Below are positions 42,077-48,964 of a DNA stretch of 48,964 nt, piece after piece (the stretch's first letter is position 1; every line of letters begins with the position of its first letter). This DNA is from Akkermansia sp. (GTDB lineage: Bacteria; Verrucomicrobiota; Verrucomicrobiia; Verrucomicrobiales; Akkermansiaceae): the NCBI GenBank assembly GCA_017472085.1, contig JAFUQZ010000079.1, positions 1 through 48,964 on the forward strand. The letters run 5' to 3'. The notes beneath the pieces were generated by a model. It was not told where the DNA came from. It saw only the letters and a program-made list of their open reading frames with translations, and made no database searches. The translations under genes and the position numbers were made by a program.

Positions 42077-43078
42077 ATGAAATTGACGAATATTATCGGA
42101 TTTGCTGCAGCTCTTCTCTGCTGTGCCCCCTTTGCCGGGGCACAGGAAGAGGGGGGAGCGTCAGACAAGCTTCGCGCCTATGTGCAGGCCGGCAAGATGA
42201 AGAAGCCTGCCATTCAGGTTATCGAGGGTGCCGGTGGCAAGAATCAGTTCCAGTACATCCCCAGGGGTGCCGTTAACCAGAAGATGCAGATGGATGTGAA
42301 GTCCTGCGCACTCTTCATGCTGATGACGCCGGAGGATTTGGTGGATGCCATCGGCGAGTATCGCGCCGGGGAGCTGGATGCTGCCCGCAAGGAACTGGCC
42401 AAGGTGAAGCAGAAATATGCTCACTACCTCGGCCTGCCGAACAATCCCGCAGCCATCGCCTCAGTATATGAGCTCAAGACGGCCGTGCGCCAGAAGGATT
42501 GGGCTGCTGTGCCCGGTCTGGCAGACGGCCTGCCGAAGGATGACCCCTCGCTGAACGACTTTGACCTGACGGTGGCCAAGGTGGCTCCCGTGGTGGCTGC
42601 TGCCGCCAACGGCGGCGATGCCGCGCCGGTCGAGGAGATGCTCAAGAATAAGGATCTGCTCAAGACGGTTTCTTCCGAGGTGTACGGCTGGCTCTGCTAT
42701 GCCCATGCCTGCACGCTGGAGGCCAAGGTCAAGGGCGGAATCACAGCAGACAATGCCAAGACCGCCGGCGAGGCCATTGACCGCTTCTGCCAGTGCGTAG
42801 TCAGTCATCATGGTGTGTCTCCTGAGCTGCCGCTCGATTCGCTGAACCGCGCTTTTGCGCTGCTGTGGAACATGCCCGGTGTGCAGGATTATGCCAAGTC
42901 TGTGAAAGCTCCGCTGGATGCCAAGTCCTGGGGCGGTGCTCCGGTCAACTTCCGCGATGCTGTGGCCATGGCTCAGCTGGTCAAGACGGTGTATGACCCG
43001 GAGACCAAGGATGAGACGATAGCCAAGGCTGCCACGTACTACTACAACGCAGCCAAGGATCGTCAGAAGGACAATTAA
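42077..43078 (+). CDS. Secreted helical protein of the ExbB-ExbD cluster
   Basis: 333 aa. Signal peptide MKLTNIIGFAAALLCCAPFA with cleavage after GAGA-like AGA (about 22). The mature part is helical with TPR-like segments (AIGEYRAGELDAARKELAKV, SEVYGWLCYAHACTLEAKV). No domain is recognised. It lies 18 nt after the TPR gene and before a strong terminator, so it is the last gene of the cluster and likely a partner of the TPR protein. Confidence 0.75.
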   Translation: MKLTNIIGFAAALLCCAPFAGAQEEGGASDKLRAYVQAGKMKKPAIQVIEGAGGKNQFQYIPRGAVNQKMQMDVKSCALFMLMTPEDLVDAIGEYRAGELDAARKELAKVKQKYAHYLGLPNNPAAIASVYELKTAVRQKDWAAVPGLADGLPKDDPSLNDFDLTVAKVAPVVAAAANGGDAAPVEEMLKNKDLLKTVSSEVYGWLCYAHACTLEAKVKGGITADNAKTAGEAIDRFCQCVVSHHGVSPELPLDSLNRAFALLWNMPGVQDYAKSVKAPLDAKSWGGAPVNFRDAVAMAQLVKTVYDPETKDETIAKAATYYYNAAKDRQKDN

Positions 43079-43090
43079 CCATATTTTCTC

Positions 43091-43128
43091 GGGGCGGGAA
43101 ATCCGGATACGGGTTTCCCGCCCCTTTT
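43091..43128 (+). terminator. Intrinsic terminator of the ExbB-ExbD-TPR cluster
   Basis: Perfect 11-bp stem GGGGCGGGAAA/TTTCCCGCCCC followed by TTTT. Confidence 0.9.
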
Positions 43129-43160
43129 GCTTTTATCAATCAACACCATTACCTGAGAAG

Positions 43161-43646
43161 ATGACGGATATGCTGGTCAGGCTCTGGAAGCTGCCGGAGG
43201 GGACTCCCCTGCGTGCCGCTTTGCGGGAGCAGGGGATACGCGTGCGCCTTTGTAACCCCTTTGAGCGCCACATTGTGGCCGATTGGGTGGGGCGAACCTT
43301 CAGCCCCAAATGGGTGAGCGAATGCAAGGTAGCCTTGGGGCATCAGCCCGTGGGCTGCTTCATTGCCACGCAGGAGAAACGCATCATCGGTTTTGTCTGC
43401 TACGATGCGACGGCGCGCGGCTTCATCGGCCCCATGGGGGTTGACCCGGCGGTGCGTCAGGGCGGTATCGGTCGAGCCCTGCTGGTGACGGCCCTGGAGC
43501 AAATGCGCTCCCAGGGGTATGCCTATGCCATCATCGGCGGAGTCGGCCCTGCGGAGTTTTATTCCCGTTGCGTCGGGGCCACTGTCATTGAGGATTCCTC
43601 TCCCGGCATTTATGAGGACATCCTGCCGGACCCTCCGAAGGCATGA
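43161..43646 (+). CDS. GNAT-family N-acetyltransferase
   Basis: 161 aa from ATG 43161. GNAT fold: FIATQEKRIIGFVCYD (beta strands), GPMGVDPAVRQGGIGRALL with the acetyl-CoA-binding RQGGIG (99-104), then AYAIIGGVGPAEFYSRCVGA, the typical beta5-alpha4 end. It transfers an acetyl group from acetyl-CoA to an unknown amine. The N-terminal 30 residues are an extension. It has no clear partner gene. Confidence 0.85.
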   Translation: MTDMLVRLWKLPEGTPLRAALREQGIRVRLCNPFERHIVADWVGRTFSPKWVSECKVALGHQPVGCFIATQEKRIIGFVCYDATARGFIGPMGVDPAVRQGGIGRALLVTALEQMRSQGYAYAIIGGVGPAEFYSRCVGATVIEDSSPGIYEDILPDPPKA

Positions 43647-43734
43647 ATAGCGATGTAGAGAAGCTATTTACCATATCTCTTGCCCATTTTGGTGTAGTGA
43701 ATATGAAAAAAATCCTCAAACGTGACACTTTACC

Positions 43735-43763
43735 TTGACAGAAGCATAAAATCCTGCTAATTT
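43735..43763 (+). promoter_or_regulatory. Promoter of the acidic-repeat lipoprotein
   Basis: TTGACA (43735-43740), 17-bp spacer, TAATTT (43758-43763); leader about 22 nt. Confidence 0.7.
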
Positions 43764-43791
43764 TCATAACGTAGATTATCTTATTTCCTCC

Positions 43792-44739
43792 ATGAAACGT
43801 TTTCTCTTCATTCCCACTTGCGCCCTGGTGGCTCTGGGTGCGCTCACTTCCTGTCAGAAGGAAGACAAGACAGCTGCCGAGCTGGCCGAAGAACTGACCG
43901 CTGAGCTGCAGAAGGTGACCAGCTACAAGACGGCTGAGGCTGCTGCACCCCGTGTGGACGCTCTCAACAAACGCTACCAGAATGCCAGTGTGCGTGTCTT
44001 CAGCATGGGTGGCAATGCGCTGGTGAACAGCGATGCGGCGGCCTATTCCGATGCCACTTGCCGCCTTGCCCGCCAGATTGGCCGTGTGCGCGCCAGTAAG
44101 CCCGTTTCCGAGCATGATGGCGAGATTGTGGATTCGCTTCTGGTGCGTACTGTTGGTACCAATTCCGGTGCTGCAGCTGATGCCACTCCCCAGGAACAGG
44201 TGGAGGCCGGCGCCAAGTATATCTACAACGCAGAAGACCAGAATGCCAACAACCCGCCCAACTTTGCGGAGTGCTATGGTTCTGCCAAGCTCAAGGCTGC
44301 TCTTGATTATGTGGCCGCTCCCTCCGATTTCCCCATGACTCGTTTCGACAAGGCAGAGGATTGCCCCGAAATCCCCGAATCCGCTTCTGTGGAGGCTGAA
44401 GAGGAAGTGACCATCCCCGTGCCGGCTGACGACCGGGAGGCTGCCGCTGAGGAGGAAGGCGGCGAGGAGACCACGGATGAAAGCTCTGATGATTCCGCTG
44501 ATGTTTCCACCGAGGAGACCACGGACGAATCCTCTGATGATTCCGTTTCCACCGAGGAGACCACGGACGAATCCTCTGATGAGGAAACGACCGATGATGG
44601 CGACGATGACCTCTCTCTGGATGTGGATTCCGATGACTCCGCTTCTGAGGAAACCACCGAGGAAACAACGGAAGAGGAGACATCCGATGATTCCTCTGAG
44701 GATGCCGGTGACGACGATATGCTCGACATCGAAATCTGA
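43792..44739 (+). CDS. Lipoprotein with acidic Ser/Thr/Glu/Asp repeat tail
   Basis: 315 aa. Signal peptide MKRFLFIPTCALVALGALTSC with lipobox LTSC, lipidated at Cys21. Residues 25-195 form a helical/globular domain (LAEELTAELQKVTSYKTAE, CRLARQIGRVRASK, AGAKYIYNAEDQN). Residues about 200-315 are extremely acidic and disordered with three tandem copies of EETTDESSDD and related blocks. The tail recalls surface or cation-binding low-complexity regions; function unknown. It has its own promoter and a terminator at 44762. Confidence 0.75.
   Translation: MKRFLFIPTCALVALGALTSCQKEDKTAAELAEELTAELQKVTSYKTAEAAAPRVDALNKRYQNASVRVFSMGGNALVNSDAAAYSDATCRLARQIGRVRASKPVSEHDGEIVDSLLVRTVGTNSGAAADATPQEQVEAGAKYIYNAEDQNANNPPNFAECYGSAKLKAALDYVAAPSDFPMTRFDKAEDCPEIPESASVEAEEEVTIPVPADDREAAAEEEGGEETTDESSDDSADVSTEETTDESSDDSVSTEETTDESSDEETTDDGDDDLSLDVDSDDSASEETTEETTEEETSDDSSEDAGDDDMLDIEI
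44464..44583 (+). repeat. Tandem in-frame repeats encoding EETTDESSDD
   Basis: Three near-identical blocks start GAGGAGACCACGGA at 44464, 44512 and 44554; the second and third are identical over more than 25 bp. Such repeats can change copy number by slippage in multiples of 3. Confidence 0.8.
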
Positions 44740-44761
44740 TTGCACGAAAATCTCTGACTCG

Positions 44762-44798
44762 GGCCGCAGCTTCTCCATTACAGAGCTGCGGCCTTTTT
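44762..44798 (+). terminator. Intrinsic terminator of the acidic lipoprotein gene
   Basis: Perfect 10-bp stem GGCCGCAGCT/AGCTGCGGCC, 12-nt loop, then TTTTT. It ends 13 nt before the truA start. Confidence 0.9.
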
Positions 44799-44810
44799 CA
44801 CACCTCCGCC

Positions 44811-45581
44811 ATGCCCCGAATCCTGTTCACCTGCGCCTATGATGGCGCTTCTTACCGCGGCTGGCAGAGCCAGCGCGGTGGCGAGACCATTCAGGACACC
44901 ATAGAAGCCGCGATGGCGCGTATTCTGCGTGTTCCCGCCCGCATTGCCGCATCCGGACGCACGGATGCCGGAGTGCATGCGCATGCTCAGGTGTTTCATT
45001 CAGATGTGCCGGAGACCTGCCGCATGAGCCCGGAGAACTGGGTGGCCGCCCTGAATGCGCATCTGCCGTCCACTATCCGCATTCTGGTGGCTCGTACCGT
45101 GGCCCGGGACTTCCATGCGCGCTTCGATGCCGCAGGCAAGGTATATGAATACCTCATCTGTCGCGAGCCCGTGCAGAGCCCCTTTCTGGCAGGTCGCGCG
45201 TGGCACGTGCCGCATGCGTTTTCTGAAGACACCCTGGAGGAAGCCTTGCAGGTCTATGTCGGTACCCATGATTTTCGACGCTTTGCCGCCAGCCGGGGGA
45301 ATGAGCCGGTACCGCCGCCTCCCGGTTTCTACGAGCGAACCATTTATTCGGCATCCTTGCATCGGGAGGGACAGGGGATGCTTCGCCTGTGCTTCCATGG
45401 CAATGGTTTCATGTATCGCATGGTGCGGATGCTGGTGGGAACCGCCCACCAGGTGGCACGCGGGCGGATGAGCGCAGCAGAGCTGTCTGCCATGCTGACA
45501 GAACTTGACGCCCCCAAAACCCGCTACTGTGCCCCGGCAGAGGGCTTGTACCTGCGGCGCGTCATTTACCCGATCGACTGA
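44811..45581 (+). CDS. truA: tRNA pseudouridine(38-40) synthase TruA
   Basis: 256 aa. Isomerises uridines 38-40 in the anticodon arm of tRNAs. Catalytic Asp52 in GRTDAGVHA; other family marks are YDGASYRGWQSQ (10-21), ARDFHARFDA, KVYEYLI, DFRRFA and GNGFMYRMVRMLVGT near the C-terminus. Length is normal. Start ATG 44811 lies 13 nt after the terminator of the upstream gene, without a Shine-Dalgarno and with no clear promoter of its own; read-through or a short leader is likely. Confidence 0.96.
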   Translation: MPRILFTCAYDGASYRGWQSQRGGETIQDTIEAAMARILRVPARIAASGRTDAGVHAHAQVFHSDVPETCRMSPENWVAALNAHLPSTIRILVARTVARDFHARFDAAGKVYEYLICREPVQSPFLAGRAWHVPHAFSEDTLEEALQVYVGTHDFRRFAASRGNEPVPPPPGFYERTIYSASLHREGQGMLRLCFHGNGFMYRMVRMLVGTAHQVARGRMSAAELSAMLTELDAPKTRYCAPAEGLYLRRVIYPID

Positions 45582-45664
45582 GCACCGATGTGTGGTGCTC
45601 GCCTCGGATGGCCTTTGTATCTCGCCCTGCCTGTCTGAAAATTGCTGCGGAAGAGGATGAAATG

Positions 45665-45693
45665 TTGCATCCGACGGTTGCCTGGTATAGAAT
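45665..45693 (+). promoter_or_regulatory. Promoter of the RmlD-like gene (leaderless start)
   Basis: TTGCAT (45665-45670), 17-bp spacer, TAGAAT (45688-45693). ATG 45700 lies 6 nt after the -10 box, at the predicted start. Confidence 0.5.
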
Positions 45694-45699
45694 GTGCGC

Positions 45700-46578
45700 A
45701 TGAAGATACTGGTATTCGGCGGGACGGGCAGAACGGGACAGGTGATGTGCCGGGTGGCAGAGGAGCGGGGCGCGGCGGTGCTGGCGCCGGTGCATGCGGA
45801 GTGTCCGCTGGAGGATGCTGAGGCGGTGTCTGATATGGTGTTGGCCAGCGGCGCGGAGCTGGTGGTGAATTGTGCCGCCATCAGCGGGTTGGAGGCTTGC
45901 GGGGATGACCCGCTGCGGGCTCATCTCATCAATGCCGTGGCTCCGGCGGCCATGGCGCTGGCATGCCGCCACACGGGGGCGCGTTTTGTGCATTTGTCTA
46001 CGGACTATGTGCTGGATGGTCGGCGGCCGGGGCTGAAGGATGAGAGTGCCAGATGCCGCCCGTGCTGTGTGTATGCGGAGAGTAAGCGGGAGGGGGAGCT
46101 GCAGGTGCAGGAAGCATGGGAAGAGAGCATCATTGCCCGTGTTTCCTGGATATGCGGGAATCCTGCAAAGCCCGGTTTCCCGGAGTCTGTCGTGGCAAAG
46201 GCGCTGGCGGGGCAACCCCTCGCAGCCATTGCGGACAAGGTGTCGATGCCGACGGATGCGGAGGATATAGCCCGCGTGGTGCTTTCTCTGGCGGTTGCAG
46301 GTGCAAAGGGGATTTTTCATGTCTGCTCACAGGGGGAGCCGATGAGCTGGTGGGATTGTGCTGCGGTGGCGCTGGATGAGGCTGTGCGGGCGGGCGTGCT
46401 TGCCTGCCTGCCGCCGGTGGAGCGGCAGAAGCTGGACGAGGTGCCGTTTTTTCGTGAGCCGCGCCCGCATCACATCGCTATGATGTCTGCCCGGCTTCAG
46501 ACGCAGGGAATGGTCATGCCCACGGCAGAGGAAACGGTGCGGAGGGCGGTGCGGCGTTATCTGGCAGTCCGCGGGTGA
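45700..46578 (+). CDS. RmlD-like NAD(P)-dependent sugar-nucleotide reductase
   Basis: 292 aa from ATG 45700 (GTG 45694 is a weaker alternative). N-terminal Rossmann motif GGTGRTG (7-13); catalytic triad of extended SDRs: Ser100/Thr101 in STDYVLDG and Y125-x3-K129 in YAESK. It also has IIARVSWICGNP and PTDAEDIARVV, typical of RmlD (dTDP-4-dehydrorhamnose reductase). Without neighbouring rmlABC genes the substrate is uncertain; other members act as regulatory subunits of methionine adenosyltransferase. Confidence 0.82.
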   Translation: MKILVFGGTGRTGQVMCRVAEERGAAVLAPVHAECPLEDAEAVSDMVLASGAELVVNCAAISGLEACGDDPLRAHLINAVAPAAMALACRHTGARFVHLSTDYVLDGRRPGLKDESARCRPCCVYAESKREGELQVQEAWEESIIARVSWICGNPAKPGFPESVVAKALAGQPLAAIADKVSMPTDAEDIARVVLSLAVAGAKGIFHVCSQGEPMSWWDCAAVALDEAVRAGVLACLPPVERQKLDEVPFFREPRPHHIAMMSARLQTQGMVMPTAEETVRRAVRRYLAVRG

Positions 46579-46584
46579 AAGGAA

Positions 46585-46618
46585 CGGGCGCATGGCTGAT
46601 GCTCAGCAGATGCGCCCG
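46585..46618. terminator. Bidirectional hairpin between convergent genes
   Basis: CGGGCGCAT/ATGCGCCCG perfect 9-bp stem enclosing GCTGA-TGC-TCAGC. It lies between the RmlD-like gene end (46578) and the hexosaminidase end (46625). T-runs are weak. Confidence 0.6.
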
Positions 46619-46624
46619 GTGTTG

Positions 46625-48715
46625 TTAATCTTTCCTGCTTTTCTTTTTCTTCTTTTTGCCACCTTTGGCTTTGGTTCGCTCATTGAAGAGCGGGATGAGC
46701 GAGACGCCCCAGGACTGGTGCTCGCCTATGTAGGGCTGCTCAATCACGATGGTGTTGGCTCCCTTTTTCAGCGGAAGGTTTGTTTCATCCTGCACCCACC
46801 AGACCTCTTCCGTATCCAGCGGTTCCTCGAAGTTCCACTGGTTGCCCCGGAGGGCTTTTTGTCCTGCCAGTTTGTAGCGCCGTGGGTTTTTCATTTCTTT
46901 GCCGTTAATCCAGATGCGGGTACCGGCCTGAGACCAGTCGCCGTTTTGGGGAACCCCTGTCCAGCGGCGGTTGGAGCGGGCCGGTGCATCGAATCCAATC
47001 ATGAAGGGCATCTGCCCCGCTTTCGGTGAGTTGATGGTGGTGATAGCCCATGTGGTGTGCCCGGGTTGGGTGCTCATGAACATGCCCAGATAGCCGGTGT
47101 CCGGTCGGGTGCGGAAATACAGGTTGGCACAGTAGGCCTTGCGGGTGGTCAGGCAGGCTGTTTTCCCGGCCAGTACGGATTGGCGGGTGGCTTCTGCCTG
47201 CGCGGTGGGGACGGGATCCACTACGGTCCATTCTATGCCGGTTTCCGGCCAGAAGGGGAAAGGCTCGTCCCTGAACGTGCGCTTGCGCAGCACATTCATG
47301 CGCTGCTCAAAGGAAGCATACGCCCGGTGAGCTTCGGTATCCGGCCCCGGCATTTCAAGCGGGAGCGCATCACCATCGGCATCACCGCCCACCCAGGAGC
47401 GCTCAGCCATGGCGCACATGCCCGGCCACATGGAGCACATGCCCGGGATATTCTCTTTGTTGTCCACCTTGCCATCCGGCCAGATACACATGATGGTGCC
47501 CAGCTTCAGCTCATCTCCCGCCGCAGAGCCGCAGGGGCGCATGAAGAAGTACCGCCGCACCAGCATGGCGGGATCCAGCAGGTTGGTGTAGCCCATGGTG
47601 GAGTCGAACGCCTTGCGGGTGATGCGTTCCGGCAGGATGGAGCGGGCAACCATGTCGGCGCCCTCGCCCCAGCGCTGCTCAATGGAGCTGTCGCCCACGG
47701 GCAGGTCGCGGCTGCTGGCCCACTGCATGGGAATGCGATTGTGGGATTGGAGCTTTTTGGTCACAAAATCCACAAATTGTGCCGCATTGGGGATGCGCAC
47801 CTCATCTGCACCGAAATGGATGATGGGACACATGTCGGCCGGAATCTCCCGGCAGAATTCATCCAGCAAATCCCCCACTATCTTCATCCCCTTTTCCGTG
47901 TGCATCTTGAAGCCGAATGCGCGGTCAAAATAGGCGCTGTGGCCGGGCATATCCAGCTCCGGGATGATGCGGATATTGCGCTGTGCGGCGTACTCGCAGA
48001 CCTCGCGAATCTGGGCGTATGTGTAGGTGTCGTGCAGGTCGCGGGTGCGATGCTTCGGGGAATTGAGCTCCGGGTGGGATTTGCACTGGATGTGCCAGGC
48101 CGGGTAATCTGTCAGATGCCAGTGGAAAAGATTGACTTTCAGGCGGGCGGCCATATCGAGTTCTTTCTTGAGCCGCTCCACGCTGCGGAAGTTGCGGCCG
48201 CAGTCTTGCATGTAGCCGCGATAGGCAAAGGCGGGCCAGTCCGTTATTTCGCAGAGGGGGAGTTTCCTGCCGGCTGCCAGCTGGCGCAGTGTTTGAATCG
48301 CGTTGAAGAATCCGGCTTCGGCGGCAGCGGTGATGGTGGCGCCCTGAGCGGTGACGGAGAGCTTATACCCCTCTGCCCGGGCATTTTCCGGCAGCTCGTC
48401 CGCTTTTTTGACGAGCCTGACGGGGTAGGGTGTATTGTCCGTGCCTTTTACTTCACGCAGGAAGCTTTCCCATGCCAGCCGCACCATGGGCATTCCTTTG
48501 GCATTCTTACTGATGCTCCAGGCAGCGGCGGCCGGTGCTTCCCTGATACCCTCCCATGTGACTTGTTTGGGGAAAGGGAGGAGGGTGGCGGGGGCTTTGG
48601 TTTCCAGACTGAGCGGGTGGGGCGAGGTCCAGTCGCTTGCCTGAGTCGGGGCGCTCAGCCCGGTGAGACACAGCAGACCTGTGACAGCATAGCCGGTGAG
48701 TGTTCGGATATTCAT
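46625..48715 (-). CDS. Secreted GH20 beta-N-acetylhexosaminidase
   Basis: 696 aa from ATG 48715; an upstream in-frame start (48796) is ruled out because the promoter -35 box lies there. Signal peptide MNIRTLTGYAVTGLLCLTGL with cleavage after TQA (26). N-terminal GH20b-like domain (35-155), then a TIM barrel from FAYRGYMQDCGRNF with NLFHWHLTDYPAWHI, IIPELDMPGH and the catalytic pair Asp304-Glu305 in HFGADEV. It removes terminal beta-linked GlcNAc/GalNAc from glycans such as mucin O-glycans. A C-terminal beta domain (about 500-680) may bind carbohydrate, and the protein ends in a run of Lys (GGKKKKKKSRKD). Transcribed alone. Confidence 0.92.
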   Translation of the reverse strand: MNIRTLTGYAVTGLLCLTGLSAPTQASDWTSPHPLSLETKAPATLLPFPKQVTWEGIREAPAAAAWSISKNAKGMPMVRLAWESFLREVKGTDNTPYPVRLVKKADELPENARAEGYKLSVTAQGATITAAAEAGFFNAIQTLRQLAAGRKLPLCEITDWPAFAYRGYMQDCGRNFRSVERLKKELDMAARLKVNLFHWHLTDYPAWHIQCKSHPELNSPKHRTRDLHDTYTYAQIREVCEYAAQRNIRIIPELDMPGHSAYFDRAFGFKMHTEKGMKIVGDLLDEFCREIPADMCPIIHFGADEVRIPNAAQFVDFVTKKLQSHNRIPMQWASSRDLPVGDSSIEQRWGEGADMVARSILPERITRKAFDSTMGYTNLLDPAMLVRRYFFMRPCGSAAGDELKLGTIMCIWPDGKVDNKENIPGMCSMWPGMCAMAERSWVGGDADGDALPLEMPGPDTEAHRAYASFEQRMNVLRKRTFRDEPFPFWPETGIEWTVVDPVPTAQAEATRQSVLAGKTACLTTRKAYCANLYFRTRPDTGYLGMFMSTQPGHTTWAITTINSPKAGQMPFMIGFDAPARSNRRWTGVPQNGDWSQAGTRIWINGKEMKNPRRYKLAGQKALRGNQWNFEEPLDTEEVWWVQDETNLPLKKGANTIVIEQPYIGEHQSWGVSLIPLFNERTKAKGGKKKKKKSRKD

Positions 48716-48767
48716 GATAGGCGGAAAGGGATGGTTATCATTGCCGGAGGTGAACCGACGCTGCCTG

Positions 48768-48796
48768 ACACTAGCAGATTTTGCCCGCGCATTCAA
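48768..48796 (-). promoter_or_regulatory. Promoter of the GH20 hexosaminidase
   Basis: Minus strand TTGAAT (48796-48791), 17-bp spacer, TAGTGT (48773-48768). The leader is about 46 nt. Confidence 0.6.
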
Positions 48797-48964
48797 GCAA
48801 AAAAGCCGGCGCCGGGAGGAGTTGCCACATGTGTCCCAAAGTTTCCTGGCTCATAAGGCGAAAGCCCGATGAGAAGCGGAGTTATGGAAAAGAGCCGAAA
48901 ACTTTATGCTCAGGAGGTGTCAATAGCAACATTTTCGTCTTCGAGCTGAACCAAGCACAGTGGA
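48797..48964. other. Window end, no gene supported
   Basis: No coding region is convincing. An AGGAGG sequence lies at 48911-48916 but the only nearby + frames are very short (one of 21 codons from ATG 48886). Confidence 0.4.

Noticed and set aside
47057..48856. 599-aa + frame opposite the GH20 gene
   Set aside because: Antisense shadow; the minus frame carries the complete GH20 signature.
48886..48951. 21-codon + frame near the window end
   Set aside because: Too short, no promoter or family pattern; the nearby AGGAGG lies inside the frame rather than before its start.
1..48964. CRISPR array
   Set aside because: No regularly spaced direct repeats of 23-47 bp were seen; the TACGAA-word copies are scattered and differ in flanks.

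Overview
The window looks like a chromosome segment of a gut-type Verrucomicrobiota bacterium, probably Akkermansia-like. That call is inferred from gene content: a secreted GH20 beta-hexosaminidase, a GH36 alpha-galactosidase, an ExbB-ExbD-ExbD-TPR operon, many signal-peptide proteins with no assignable name, and host genes that nearly all lack a Shine-Dalgarno sequence. No rRNA or other decisive marker is present, so species is not claimed.

Region 1 (1 to about 19.37 kb) is the right-hand part of a prophage, almost all on the + strand: a DnaD/replication-organiser-like protein, a small winged-helix protein, a terminase small subunit, a tail/receptor-binding protein, two small virion-module proteins, an internal-virion-type protein broken by an exact 43-bp tandem duplication, and a giant (about 3745 aa) polyvalent protein. 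The giant protein carries a ParB-like domain, an ADP-ribosyltransferase-like (ART-PolyVal) domain and two tandem HExxH zincin domains. Integrase, large terminase, portal and capsid genes are not in the window. A short iterated repeat (words of TACGAA) occurs three times here, twice inserted in frame in unrelated proteins.

Region 2 (19.28-20.05 kb) is the distal junction. A 16-bp direct repeat that looks like the 3' end (T-loop to acceptor) of a tRNA or tmRNA occurs twice, 629 bp apart, as expected for attachment-site copies. Between the copies lie two tiny complete minus-strand transcription units. One has a promoter, a 5' hairpin, a 32-codon hydrophobic peptide and a terminator. The other is an untranslated-looking RNA of about 80 nt whose unpaired middle is complementary (18 Watson-Crick pairs, 1 G.U, 1 mismatch over 20 nt) to the start-codon region of the peptide mRNA. 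This is the strongest candidate here for an undescribed system: a compact type I toxin-antitoxin pair sitting between att repeats. A second small hydrophobic peptide gene of similar layout lies at 33-131.

Region 3 (20.1-28.8 kb) holds envelope genes: an operon of a secreted ankyrin protein, a membrane-anchored vWA protein and an FHA/DUF4384-like protein; tRNA-Glu(CTC); a small membrane protein under an operator-like palindrome; a membrane-anchored ankyrin protein, a LolA-like protein and a coupled TPR-like membrane protein; and a coupled pair of membrane proteins. Several genes have a good -35/-10 promoter placed so that transcription starts at or within about 3 nt of the ATG, so leaderless mRNAs are likely.

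Region 4 (28.8-36.3 kb) holds the minus-strand alpha-galactosidase, a structured intergenic stretch with a strong + promoter (possible ncRNA), a three-gene minus operon (AsmA-like protein, IF-1-like protein, U32 peptidase-family protein) and a small Cys-rich lipoprotein.

Region 5 (36.5-43.1 kb) is the ExbB-ExbD-ExbD-TPR-secreted protein cluster, a proton-motive-force-driven envelope complex without a visible TonB. Region 6 (43.1-48.9 kb) carries a GNAT acetyltransferase, an acidic-repeat lipoprotein, truA, an RmlD-like reductase and, convergent to it, the secreted GH20 hexosaminidase.
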